Assembly (NCBI RefSeq): GCF_027943255.1
Contig: NC_072897.1
Coordinates: forward strand, 37,112,044 to 37,176,043
Direction of reading: 5' to 3'
Source of the DNA: Anastrepha obliqua
Lineage: Eukaryota; Arthropoda; Insecta; Diptera; Tephritidae
Length of the DNA stretch: 64,000 nt
A program made the translations under genes and the position numbers. The notes under the pieces were generated by a model that was not told where the DNA came from, made no database searches, and saw only the letters and a program-made list of their open reading frames with translations. Below, in pieces: positions 53,913-64,000 of the stretch; the first letter of the stretch is position 1, and every line of letters begins with the position of its first letter.

Positions 53913-54149
53913 AGAAATTGCTCCTTCACGAAATGGAGACGAATTTTAAACGAGACCCAAGCCCAAATGCACCACCGAGATTAAAGTACCATTATTTTGT
54001 ACTCGTATTATATATTTAAATCTATATATGTACATAAAAATTCAGCCGTTTTTCGCGTTGTGATGAACTTTACGGAGAATGGCTTAACCGATTTTAACCA
54101 AACTTTGCCATATTGAAGAGACACGTGTGGAGAAGGTTTGTGTTTTGAA

Positions 54150-54980
54150 ATTTTAAGAATCGGATTCCAGAGTCTCGAGAAATAGGCAAAAACGTGGACC
54201 CGGGTAACCCTAGGATGTGTTTGTATAATATGGGTAGCAAATGGAAGCTGTTGATGATTTCTATAGTATAGAATATTTTTCATACCGTTCCGGGACTAGG
54301 GTCTCGGGATATAGGCCAAAACGTGGACCCGGGTAACCCTAGTATGTGTTTGTACAATATGGGTAGCAAATGGAAGCTGCTGATGATTTCTATAGTATAG
54401 AGCACTTTTCATACCGTTCCGTGACTAGGGTCTCGAGATATAGGCCAAAACGTGGACCCGGGTAACCCTAGGATGTGTTTGTACAATATGGGTAGCAAAT
54501 GGAATCTGCTGATGGTGGCTATAGTATAGAGTATTTTTCATACCGTTCCGTGACTAGGGTCTCGAGCTATAGGCCAAAACGTGGACCCGGGTAACCCTAG
54601 GATGTGTTTGTACAATATGGGTAGCAAATGGAATCTGCTGCTGGTGGCTATAGTATAGAGTATTTTTGATGCCTCTCCGTGACTAGGGTCTCGAGATATC
54701 GGCCAAAATGTAGACCCCGATAACTTAAGGATATGTTTGCACAATATGGGTAGCAAATGGGAGCTGTTGATGATTGCTATTGTATAGAGTATTTTTAATG
54801 TTCCTCCGTAACTAGGGTCTCGAGATATAGACCAAAACGTGGACCTGGATAACCCTAGGATGTGTTTGAACCACATGAGTATCCATTGTAAGTTGTTGAT
54901 AAATGATAATGAAAAGAGGACTTTTCTTTTCGCTGGGTAACTAAGGACTCCAGATATAGACCAATTGGGAACTCGCCTTC
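54150..54980 (+). repeat. Minisatellite of 129-bp period in the Helitron 5' part
   Basis: The core AACGTGGACC (or a close variant) starts at 54191, 54320, 54449, 54578, 54707 and 54836, exactly 129 bp apart. A seventh partial unit begins at about 54965. Units differ by point changes only, so length is conserved while sequence drifts. Confidence 0.95.
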
Positions 54981-55142
54981 AGGTTAAGAGATTGCATTCT
55001 TATGTAGTACAACCAGTTAAAATGGTCCACGAACAGGTAAATAATATTTTCAGTGTGTTGATATTTCATCATTTGTAGAAATTTCTTAAGTCACATTTTC
55101 CACTTATTTTCAGATCTACATGTACAGAAAAAAGTTAGTGCC

Positions 55143-56727
55143 ATGAATTTTTATTCTTATCGATTGATGGTTCGTCCACAGGAACAAAATTATATCTTGA
55201 GATGTCGTAAACTATATCATCAGTACATCGTTGATATGTATGCCAAAATAGAAACAGAACGTCTTAATTTTATTCGTTTCAACCAAGCAAAATTAAGATC
55301 TGAACAATATATTAATTTGCAAGATGCGAGAGCGAATAATATTAATCACATCGGACGTTTAACTATATTGCCATCTTCGTATATTGGTAGCCCACGGAAT
55401 ATGAACGAATATGCACAAGACGCAATGTGTTATGTACGAAAATACGGTCGACCGGATCTGTTCATTACATTTATATGTAATCCGCAATTGGGATGACATC
55501 AAAAACAATTTATTTGCAGGACAGTCGACAACCGATCGTCATGACATTACTGCGCGTGTTTTTCGGCAAAAATGTAAAGCACTTATGGATTTAATTGTAA
55601 AATTATATGTGTTTGGGGAGGTGCGTTGCCATATGTACTCCATCGAATGGCAGAAAAGGGGATTGCCGCACGCACATATACTAATTTGGCTGGTACATAA
55701 AATAACTCCGGATCAAATCGATAACTTTATATCAGCTGAAGTTCCTAATCACACTGCTGATCCTGATTTATTTCAAGTTATCGTTAAAAACATGATACAT
55801 GGACCGTGCGGTGAACTAAATGTGAAACGATACCCAAGGCAATTTACTTCAGACACAATAACGGGCAATGACGGATATCCGTTGTATCGGCGTAGATCAA
55901 CTTATGATAATGGCAAAACGGCAACCATTAGAATGCATAACCAGGAAGTTGAAGTTGATAATCGTTGGGTGGTTCCGTATTGTCCATTACTATCGAAAAT
56001 ATTCAACGCACATATAAATGAGGAATATTGTAACTCCGTAAAATCGATCAAATACATATGCAAATATATCAATAAAGGAAGTGACATGGCAGTATTTGGA
56101 GTTGTAAATCGAAATGATGAAATTACTAATTACCAAATGGGAAGATTCATTAGTAGCAACGAAGCAGTTTGCCATCCAGCTGTTATTCATTTGTCAGTCC
56201 ATTTAGAAAATGAACAAAGTGTTTATTTCACTGAAAATACTGCTCAACAAATGGCCGAACGACCACCAGCAACAACACTAACTGCATTTTTCAACTTATG
56301 TGAAACAGATTCATTTGCAAGAACATTGCTTTATTCAAATGTTCCTAAATATTATACTTGGAATGCATCATCAAGGTCCTGGGTACGAAGGCAACGAGGA
56401 ATACCTGTAGATGGATATCCAGGTGTTCATTTGGGTGATGCAATCGTACGACTTTACACGGTGCATCCAAGTAAAGTGGAATGTTTCTATTTACGTTTAC
56501 TCTTAGTTGATATTCTCGGCCCAAGATCATTCGAAAGTTTGAAACAAGTTAATGGTCATCTTTGTTGTACTTATCAGCAAGCATGCAAAGAATTGAATTT
56601 GCTTGAAAATGATAATCAGTGGGATGCAACTCTTATGGATGCATGTGCAACAAGTTCTCCACACCAAATAAGAACACTATTTGCCATCATTATTGCTACA
56701 TGTTTCCCAGCAAACCCAAAAGAATAG
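55143..56727 (+). pseudogene. Helitron Rep (HUH) part
   Basis: 55143-55493 (FYSYRLMVRPQEQNYILRCR, the Helitron-like N domain, and DLFITFICNP) is joined by a one-base shift to 55411-56725. EWQKRGLPHAHILIWLVHKI holds the HUH metal site (HAH). KYICKYINKGSDMA holds the two-Tyr region of the nuclease. The part ends IRTLFAIIIATCFPANPKE at a stop where the frame shifts to the helicase. It would nick and join DNA in rolling-circle transposition. Confidence 0.9.
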
Positions 56728-58282
56728 TGCGTCGCATTACTGCAAATCCAAATATGAATTATACAGATGAATTATATAATGAGGCATTAATTAAATTCGA
56801 AGGCTTTTGCCGGATGATTGCAAATAAAACTCTGAGTGAGTTAGGTATGATCGCACCAAATCGTCCGATGCATGATGCATACAATGCAGAATTAAGACGT
56901 GAAAAAGAATATTATCGAAATGATCTGAACACATTTGTAACAACAAACCTACCAAAATTAAACACAGAACAAAGGCAGGCATATGACACAATTATAGACA
57001 ATGTTGCAAATGAAAGAGGAGGAATATTCTTCTTAGATGCACCAGGTGGGACTGGAAAAACGTCTTTGTTGTCGTTAATTTTGGCCACCATTCGATCACA
57101 GAATAATATTGCATTAGCTTTGGCATCATCTGGAATAGCGGCAACTTTATTGGACGGCGGTCGCACTGCACATTCTGCATTAAAGTTACCATTAAATATG
57201 CAAGTAAATGAAGAACCAACTTGCAACATTTCTAGAAATTCTGGAATGGGAAAGGTTTTACAAACATGTAAAATTATTGTATGGGATGAATGTACGATGG
57301 CTCATAAAAAATCACTGGAAGCCTTAAATAGAACACTGAAAGATTTTCGAAATAACACAAACATATTTGGTGGTGCACTAATTCTATTGGCCGGTGATTT
57401 TCGACGAACTTTGCCTGTTATTCCCAAATCAACAGCAGCTGATGAATTGAGAGCATGCCTTAAATCTTCTAATCTGTGGAGATATGTTCAAAAACTCACA
57501 TTAACTACTAATGTTCTTGTGCAGTTACAGAATGATCCAGCAGCTGCTGAATTTTCCGAACATATGTAGCAAATTGGAAATGGACGAAAGCCAATTCATA
57601 AGAATAAAGGCATGATCACACTTTCAACTAATTTTTGTACCGTAACAGAATCAAGAGTACAATTAGTGCAAAATGTATTCCCAAATATTGCACAAAACTA
57701 TCGAAATCAAGATTGGCTAAGCGAGAGAGCTATATTAGCTGCCAAAAATGTCGATGTCAATGAAATCAATGCCAGTATTTTGACTCAAATTCCAGGTGAA
57801 GTTGTCACCTATAAATCAATTGATTCAATCACTAATCCCGACGATGTAGTGAATTATCCAATCGAATCTTTGAATTCACTTAATTTGCCTGGCTTGCCAC
57901 CAAATCGTTTGCAATTGAAAGTCGGCGCAGTGATCATTTTGTTGCGAAATATCAATCAGCCGAAACTATTGAAGCAACAATTTTGAAAGGCAAATTTAAA
58001 GGTGAAGATGTTTTGATTCCGCGCATCCCATTGATTTCAACAGATTTGCCTTTTGATTTTAAGCGACTTCAATTTCCATTTCGCCATGCTTTTGCTATTA
58101 CAATCAATAAGTCTCAAGGTCAAACACTTCAATTATGTGGAATTGACCTAACTTATCCATGCTTTGGACAAGGGCAACTGTATGTAGGATGTTCTCGAGT
58201 AGGGAAACCATCGTTACTTTATATTTATACACCGCATGAAAATAAAACCAACAATTTTGTGTATCAGAAGGCTTTAGAATAA
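56619..58282 (+). pseudogene. Helitron PIF1-like helicase part
   Basis: 56727-57569: DAPGGTGKTSLLSLILAT (Walker A), IIVWDECTMAHKKSLEAL (Walker B), ILLAGDFRRTLPVIPKS. A TAG at about 57567 interrupts the same frame, then PGEVVTYKSIDSITNPDDVV and NLPGLPPNRLQLKVGAVIIL, a deletion with shift at about 57975, then FAITINKSQGQTLQLCGIDL and YVGCSRVGKPSLLYIYTP. These are the conserved PIF1/Helitron helicase motifs. Two lesions. Confidence 0.92.
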
Positions 58283-58455
58283 GTTGTTAGTTTACAATCA
58301 TTAGAGTAAGTCACTAAAATAAATATAACATTGTTATTAGAATAAGTCACAAAATAATGACCGAGCATAAATTAAATGATGAAACAAGAAAAAAACAAAG
58401 AACACTTTTCATTTATATTTTTCTTTCACCCAGCGAAGTGGGTGCGGGTCCGCTA

Positions 58456-59283
58456 TTATATATATAATATTTTTATTATTTAATATATATTTTTTAATAA
58501 TTTAGTTGATAAGAACGAGTTTCGCCACCCAAACAATAGGAGTGTATATGTATATATACCATAGCAAAGGTGCGCTGGGATCAATTTTATATTAATGCAG
58601 CGTTGTTTGTGTAGTTGTGTATTCAACTTCACAGCGGAAATGTGCAAATAGAAAGAAAAATGATAAACGGAATAAGAAAAATTACAGAAATTCCAAAAAA
58701 ACGCGCCTTTAGTTAGTTTAGATTGAAATAACTGCCGCGCGCATTTACATTTTTGAACCCTTTTTTATTTTTATTATTATTATTTTCTTTTTTTTCACCA
58801 AAAAAAAATGTGTGCAATAAATTCCACGTAACTTTATATGCTGGAACAGAAATGTTTTGACCGCTGTCTTTTTTTTGGTTTAATTGGTGACTCCGCTGCT
58901 CCGATGATATATTTTATAGAAAAAGAAAAAAAGCGTGTTATTATCTAGTTGTTATCATCTTTTATTAATATTTAGATGTATGTAGATATGAATGTATCTA
59001 TATGTATGATATTACATCGCATGGCATTATATATGTATTAATATTATATTATACAATATAAGATGATACGGAAGTATCCTTACCTCTGTCGACTGACACA
59101 TCCTGATCCTTGATGTACTAAATTCGCAGTGAAATGAAATTAAAAAGTTGAGACGAAAGTAACCTCGCCGAACAGCGTTTAACACAGTAAACGTTTTAAC
59201 TAAACGGCGGGGTCTAACGGCCTTAACGTTGCAGCGACTGGAACCGGTGTTTTGCAACAGTCGGAACATTAGGCGCAAATAAC
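58456..59283. other. No gene recognised
   Basis: AT-rich with a GC-richer patch at 59130-59280. It may be the right flank of BEL or of the following Gypsy. No inverted ends or LTR pair found. Confidence 0.35.
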
Positions 59284-59515
59284 ATTAGGGTGGCTAAACA
59301 TTTATTTGAATTTAGGGTGTGGCCTTAACAAAGGATATAAAAAAAGGTAGTGCATATACTTAAAGAAGTCTTACCTTTTTTCAACGTTGGAAAATAAACC
59401 ACCAGCTAGCAACCATCTGTAATCGACTACCAGCCAGTAGTCATCGGTAATCACCTTCCAGTCAGGAACCATCGGTAATCGACAACTATTGAATTACTAC
59501 TAAGTTTTTCCTTAT
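59284..59515 (+). promoter_or_regulatory. Probable Gypsy 4 LTR end with TATA box and 28-bp repeats
   Basis: ATATAAAAAAAGG near 59335 is TATA-like. From 59402 there are three tandem 28-bp units (CCAG..AG..ACCATCGGTAATC) at 59402, 59430 and 59458. A gag remnant follows directly. No second LTR is in the window to confirm. Confidence 0.5.
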
Positions 59516-59519
59516 AGAA

Positions 59520-59680
59520 TATTCTGGCTGGAATGAAAAGATTAAGGCCAGGACCAAAAATTATCCCAGTGATATTTCGATGTTCCCATTAAATAACAAC
59601 TTCCCGAAACCAGAACCCATGGATGTGAATCCTTCTATAACAAAGTTTGGAACATTTTAATGTGGAAAGCACAAGTGCTC
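59520..59680 (+). pseudogene. Gypsy 4 gag C-terminal end
   Basis: About 59545-59660 reads NYPSDISMFPLNNNFPKPEP then MDVNPSITKFGTF, the Pro-rich Gag end found before protease in this group, then a stop. Confidence 0.65.
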
Positions 59681-59689
59681 AACCAATAC

Positions 59690-60010
59690 ACCACAACACT
59701 AGCTTTATTTTATTTTTCAACCTCTACAACGCAATATTTAAAAGCTCTTATAGACACAGCAGATACCTCTTTCTACATAAATCCAGGGGTATATGAAAGT
59801 AGAAATGAACTGGCTATATATGTAGGTACATAGAAAAAAATTAAAACAGTGAGCGGGTTTTCTACAATCAAATACTACCATTTGATATCCCTTTTTGGAG
59901 TCAAAGAAGTTTTCTACGAAATAGAAAATTGACAGGGTCCGGCACTCGAAGTGTAACCAATTAAAAATGCCACACATTTACATGGGAAAATTGCTGTTGT
60001 TCAGTTCAAA
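59690..60010 (+). pseudogene. Gypsy 4 protease
   Basis: YLKALIDTADTSFYINPGVY at about 59730-59790 (expected D-T-G-A, here D-T-A) and TVSGFSTIKYYHLISLFGVK, VFYEIEN. A stop lies between. The end joins the frame at 60993 across the Tc1-like element. Confidence 0.75.
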
Positions 60011-60985
60011 GTAAAAAATGTATAACAAGAATACAAAATTAAGAATCAATTTACTTTTGCTCGACATGATCATCTTTTGCCTTGACTATGGCCTTCAGAG
60101 GGTTCAGAACGAATCGCAAGCTGTCGGAATGTGACTTGCAGGTATTTTGGCCCACTCGCGCACAATTAGTTCGGACTTTTCCCTCCAAAATGGCCCAAAT
60201 CATCCATCGGATTCGCGTCTGGTGAATTTGAGAGTCATTGTGTGGGCGTTATGAAGTTCGAAGCATTGTTGAAAAGTTCATGGTCAGCCACCGAAATGTT
60301 TGTCTGTCCACGGCCTCAAATCACCTTCCAGAATACTTTCCGGATAATATTTCGCATTTACCTTGACGCCAGGCTCGATGAAAACGATTGGAGAGCGCCC
60401 ATCTGCGGTTACAGACCATGACCTGTGGCGGGTGCTGCCTCCTCGTATGAACGGTCGGTCAAATAAACCCTATCGTTTTGCGAATTACGAATTGCTCAAT
60501 TTGAAATGTTTTCTCGTCAGAAAACACAATGTTCGTAAATTGTTCGCTTTCGGCCAAGCGAAGTAACTCCTTCCCTCTCTCAAATCTGACTTGTTGCTAC
60601 TTTGGTTTGAGATCATGAACCACTTTGGATCTTGTAAGGATTGACTAAGAGATCATTTTTCAATATGCGGCAGATGCTGCAGGCAGTTACTTTCAGTTCC
60701 TTCGCCATTTGACTGGCACTTAGTCGAGGATTTCGCTCAAGTCGCTGCTTTACTATTATCTTGTAACGAGTAATGGTGCGATAAACATAAACTTTATTTA
60801 CTTTAAGGTGCTCAAGCCAACGAACAACCGCTGGTTGTGATTTTCCAGCCAAATATAATGCAATCACACTATTACGTTTGAAATTCATTACTTATTTTCT
60901 TTTTTCGCGTTTACTCTCAGCAAAATGCGCGCGCTTGTAAACAATACTCCGGGCTGTGATTTAGCCAACTAACAGACAGCTGATG
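60011..60985 (-). mobile_element. Tc1/mariner-type element, eroded
   Basis: A minus-strand transposase remnant lies between the protease and the reverse transcriptase of Gypsy 4, with about 40-100 bp on each side. Inverted ends are not clear, so the limits are approximate. Confidence 0.65.
60050..60888 (-). pseudogene. Tc1-like transposase remnant
   Basis: 60888-60613: FKRNSVIALYLAGKSQPAVV and NPRLSASQMAKELKVTACSI, two helix-turn-helix units. Then, with shifts, VTADGRSPIVFIEPGVKVNA and YYPESILEGDLRPWTDKHFG, and near the end VREWAKIPASHIPTACDSF. The catalytic Asp at TFQQD is lost (FQQC). Many stops. The family has a Tc1/mariner RNase-H fold. Confidence 0.85.
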
Positions 60986-60992
60986 CCTGTGC

Positions 60993-62339
60993 ATGAAAAA
61001 AATTGAGGGGCGTATCGACGTCCCCAATACGAAATTTTTTTATAAAATAAAAGATGCCAGAGAAAGTGTTAAAAATTTAAAGTTAATGAATGTTAATATT
61101 CATGCAAAAAATATAAATCCTTTGGAACCAAAAGTTCCCAAAGTACACCAAATATCAATCCTTTGTAACCAAAAGTTTCCAAGAAACACCAAATATAAAT
61201 CCTTCGGAATCAAAAGTTTCCAAGATACTCAAAAATATAAATCCTTTAGAAGCAAAAGCTTCCAAGGTGTCAGCCGATATGTTTACCGGCAACAAAAAAA
61301 TGTAAATCCCATGGAACCAAAAGTTTCCAAGGTTCCCGTCGATATGTTTACCGGCAATAAAAAAAATTTAAATCCTTCGGAACCAAAAGTTTCCGATGAA
61401 CTTAACGGTGATATAAAATATAAAGGTAATAAAGAAATTGCTAATAAAACAAACATTGTGGAACATAAATTTACTGGCAATATATTGTTACAAAAATATT
61501 TTGCTTTAAGGCATGAAGATCCCAAAGTGCCGACTTACAAATTTAACGGCAATATCGATAACTATTCGATAATGGGTGAAAAAGGCTCAGAAAATAACGA
61601 CTTGTCAAGATTTAAAGTGTACATAAAGTATATAATCAGTGAAGCATATCCCAGAGTGGATACAAGTTTTCCATTTCGCACTAACCTAAGAGCAGAAATA
61701 AAAACACAGAACAAGGAACTAATATGGAGCAGGCAATATCCATATCCTCTCTCTTTCAATTCATTTATTAAAAATGAAATTAAAATAATGTTAAATGAGG
61801 GAATCATGCGGTGAATTAAAAATCCGTATAACTCATCTATTTGGATCGTACCCAAAAAAAGTATAAAGAATGATGGTTCTCCAAAATTTAGAATGGTAAG
61901 ATATTACAAGAAGCTTAACGAAAAAACCATTATCGATCGCTATCCTATACTGGATTCGAACATAATTTTGTCAAATTTAGGGAAAGCAAAATACTTCCAA
62001 AGTATTGACTTACAGTCCGGTTTTCATCGGATAATGTCGAAAAAAAACATGGACAGGACAGCTTTTTCTGTCAATAACAGAATATATAAGTTCTTGCGCA
62101 TGCCCTTCGATCTTAAAAATGCTCCCAGAATTTTTCAACAAGCAATGGACGGTAATTACGCGATCACATTGGAAAAATATGCCATGTTCATATGGACGAC
62201 ATAACAATCTTCTCAGAAAATTTAGAGCGACACATAGAAGATCTGGAAACAATAACTGAAAAATTGAGAAAAGCCAATATGAAAATCCCTCTTGAAAATA
62301 GCCCGAAATACGATTTAAATAGATCCACTTAAAATTGAA
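60993..62339 (+). pseudogene. Gypsy 4 protease end and reverse transcriptase
   Basis: 60993-61812: GRIDVPNTKFFYKIKDARES, a repetitive linker (61113-61400), then PRVDTSFPFRTNLRAEIKTQ and QYPYPLSFNSFIKNEI, ending at TGA 61813-61815. It continues NPYNSSIWIVPKK and, from 61893, RMVRYYKKLNEKTIIDRYPI, FQSIDLQSGFHRI (motif A with Asp) and KNAPRIFQQAMDG. A shift at about 62185 leads to HMDDITIFSENLERHIEDL (motif C, MDD). It stops in front of MITE 2. Confidence 0.9.
61113..61400 (+). repeat. Degenerate tandem repeat inside Gypsy 4 pol
   Basis: Six copies of AATCCTTTGGAACCAAAAGT-TTCCAAG. The first three are about 41 bp apart. The next two are 63-66 bp because they add GATATGTTTACCGGCAA. The reading frame differs between copies, so the protein repeat (NPSEPKVSK) appears only in some. 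Confidence 0.85.
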
Positions 62340-62343
62340 TTAA

Positions 62344-63080
62344 GGGGTAACACCACTGTAGAAATTTTAAAAAATTGATTTTTTTTTTATAAGCTTAAAA
62401 AATTCTTTGAACCTTTTAAAATAGAGAACAAAAAGTTTTGTACGTTACCGAAGTTTATTTCATAAATATTTTAAGCTTTTAACCAAGCGTTAGTGACTGC
62501 TACCTAACGACTTCTCCAAATTTCCAAACTTTAAACGCGTTTTTCTCAAAACACGTTTTCTGAAACTGGCACGCAGCATAACTCAAACAATTTTAAATAT
62601 TTTTAATCAGGTTTTTCACTACGTCTGTATAATAACCTTCTTAAGAGAAGAGCGTAGGGGATTTTCGATAGATTAATTTGAACGATTGTTATAATTATTT
62701 AAGTGCCGTTTTTTTAGTGCTAAATAGAGTTTTTTCCTTCAAATGCTTGCTAATTCCACAAAAATAAATATTTTTTAAATCCCCTACGTGTTTCTCTAGC
62801 TATTCTTATCTAGATTAAGAAAAAAAATGTTTCTTTGTTCCAGATTAAAATTTGCACCCTCTGTGCTGCGTGCCGCGGAGCTCTTTCAAGAGAAACCACA
62901 TTACAAAAATGTCTCCTATGCCGCCATTTTGTAAAATTTGTCGATCGAACTTTGTAGTTTTGTATTTTAGTATATAAGTAATAACTTCCCAAATCAGAGT
63001 GATTGTTTTCCCTTTCCTTCTATACAAAAAAATTCTTTAACAATCGTGTTTATTTTACGCGTGTACAGTGGTGTTACCCC
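62344..63080. mobile_element. TTAA-flanked MITE 2 (Kolobok-like)
   Basis: 737 bp with perfect 17-bp ends GGGGTAACACCACTGTA, flanked by TTAA (62340-62343 and 63081-63084). Removing it restores the reverse transcriptase frame DPLKIE to NYALPKNLRELEIF. No coding sequence. G-rich ends with TTAA suggest Kolobok or piggyBac. Confidence 0.9.
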
Positions 63081-63150
63081 TTAATGCTGAATTATGCGCT
63101 ACCTAAAAATTTAAGGGAGTTAGAGATTTTTTGGGCATCACAAGTAATTA

Positions 63151-63813
63151 CACAGGCCTGCGAAATTTAACTTTTTTCAGTTTCTAGAATGGCTGTACTT
63201 GTTTCTTGTAGTTTTTTATGCGCTGAAAACGAATCTGACCTTCAAAATGCTCCATCACGTCAGGATTTTTGGTAAATGAAGCCTAAAAGGTCAAAAAATG
63301 GCCATTTTAGCCATTTTTGATAATTTTTTTTGGGATAGAAAATTTTTTTTTTCAATTTTCGACGAAAAGGTCGCATAGTACAACTCTTTAGCTTTAAAAC
63401 CCATTTTTTTAAATTATTGTACGATTTAAAAAAAAAAAGTTATGACATTTTGAAATTAACAGTTTCAGTTACGCCAATAGACGTTATACCCAACGTATAC
63501 GTAACTGAAACTGTTAATTTCAAAATGTCATAACTTTTTTTTAAAAAATCGTACAATAATTTAAAAAAATGGGTTTCAAAGCTAAGGAGTTGTACTATGC
63601 GACCTTTTCGTCGAAAATTGAAAAAAAAAAATTTTCTATCCCAAAAAAAATTATCAAAAATGGCTAAAATGGCCATTTTTTGACCTTTTAGGCTTCATTT
63701 AACAAAAATCCTGACGTGATGGAGCATTTTGAAGGTCAGATTCGTTTTCAGCGCATAAAAAACTACAAGAAACAAGTACAGCCATTCTAGAAACTCACCC
63801 TCGCAGGACTGTG
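63151..63813. mobile_element. Foldback element, two arms of about 315-323 bp
   Basis: Arms 63151-63473 and 63500-63813 are inverse complements along nearly their whole length, separated by 26 bp. Ends CACAGGCCTGCGA and the inverse of TCGCAGGACTGTG, flanked by TTA (63148-63150 and 63814-63816). No coding capacity. The 3-bp TTA is like PIF/Harbinger or CACTA-related elements; the family is open. Confidence 0.9.
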
Positions 63814-64000
63814 TTATTCATTAAGAGATTGCAAAGCTTCTGACACAATACATGTCTGCAGAAAATGGCAGGATTTCAAAAAATATATCAAGAAAGGTAT
63901 TGGTTGAAATTAATGAGGCTTTTAATAAACTAAAGAAAAATTTAGCGTCAGAAATGTAATCGACGCAACCAGATTATTCGAAGAAGTTTGTGTTGACTAC
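63814..64000 (+). pseudogene. Gypsy 4 connection and RNase H start
   Basis: Continues 63081-63147 (NYALPKNLRELEIF) across the foldback: YMSAENGRISKNISRKVLVE, INEAFNKLKKNLASEM then a stop, and QPDYSKKFVLT at the edge, the start of RNase H. One-base shifts occur. Confidence 0.8.

Larger units (their letters stand above)
54021..58455 (+). mobile_element. Helitron with Rep/helicase gene
   Basis: Starts TCTATATATGTACATAAAAA at 54021 after an A. Ends near CGCTAT at 58451-58456, preceded by the hairpin CACCCAGCGAAGTGGGTG (58427-58444, 6-bp stem). Helitrons begin TC, end CTRR with a hairpin close by, and insert between A and T. Here CTAT replaces CTRR. The body holds a minisatellite and a Rep-helicase gene with lesions. 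Confidence 0.88.
59284..64000 (+). mobile_element. Gypsy LTR retrotransposon 4, 3' off the window
   Basis: Order on plus: probable LTR (59284-59515), gag end (59520-59680), protease (59690-60010), [Tc1-like], protease end to reverse transcriptase (60993-62339), [MITE 2], connection (63081-63150), [foldback], RNase H start (63814-64000). The reverse transcriptase resembles the 17.6/297/gypsy group. Gag lacks its front, so a large deletion occurred. Confidence 0.85.

Noticed and set aside
54150..54980. CRISPR array
   Set aside because: Units of 129 bp without spacer/repeat alternation; it is a Helitron minisatellite in an insect genome.

Overview
The window looks like heterochromatin or a gene desert from an insect, and I recognise no single-copy host gene in it. 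The lineages present fit a higher fly, most plausibly a tephritid fruit fly: Transib, rosa-type DD41D mariner, 412/mdg1-like and errantivirus-like Gypsy, BEL/Pao, Jockey and R1 clade LINEs, Helitron, Tigger/pogo and Harbinger. The tephritid assignment is inference. It rests mainly on the rosa-type mariners (the founding element is from Ceratitis rosa) and on AT-rich dipteran-like sequence. Almost every open reading frame is a transposase, Gag, Pol, Env or LINE ORF, usually with stops, frameshifts or deletions.

Layout. At 1-500 is a LINE reverse-transcriptase fossil. A decayed Gypsy element (about 540-15560) carries a Transib DNA transposon (1033-11186, 5-bp duplication CAGCG). The Transib was entered by a full-length Jockey-type LINE (1358-8660, 13-bp duplication). 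That LINE was entered by a DDE transposon with 153-bp inverted repeats (5250-8041, 8-bp duplication CTAGGTAT). Reading the Transib gene across the LINE gives an uninterrupted frame of about 709 codons. Further right, the same Gypsy is broken by two minus-strand LINE fragments.

16.5-27.4 kb holds a 412/mdg1-like Gypsy with a small membrane-protein ORF ahead of gag, a palindromic mariner (20111-21028), a Jockey 3' end, a truncated SINE, a TTAA-flanked MITE (24303-25003), a mariner fragment, an errantivirus env remnant with the start of its 3' LTR, and a mariner deletion derivative (26785-27379).

27.4-46.0 kb is a minus-strand LINE split by an LTR-to-LTR errantivirus-like Gypsy provirus (28172-44719, duplication TACA). 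The provirus is itself a landing pad for two rosa mariners, two R1-clade LINEs, a tRNA-derived SINE and a hAT element (8-bp duplication CTCTAGGG). A Harbinger element sits inside one of the rosa copies.

46.9-54 kb is a minus-strand BEL/Pao element interrupted by a Tigger/pogo element (51272-53512). 54.0-58.5 kb is a Helitron with a 129-bp-period minisatellite and a broken Rep/helicase gene. 59.3-64.0 kb is another Gypsy element, containing a Tc1/mariner-type element, a second TTAA MITE and a 663-bp foldback element.

Relationships. The exact target duplications give a relative order of insertion for the nested elements. Nothing indicates that the parts act as one pathway. A piRNA-cluster or other heterochromatic role is possible but cannot be tested from sequence alone.
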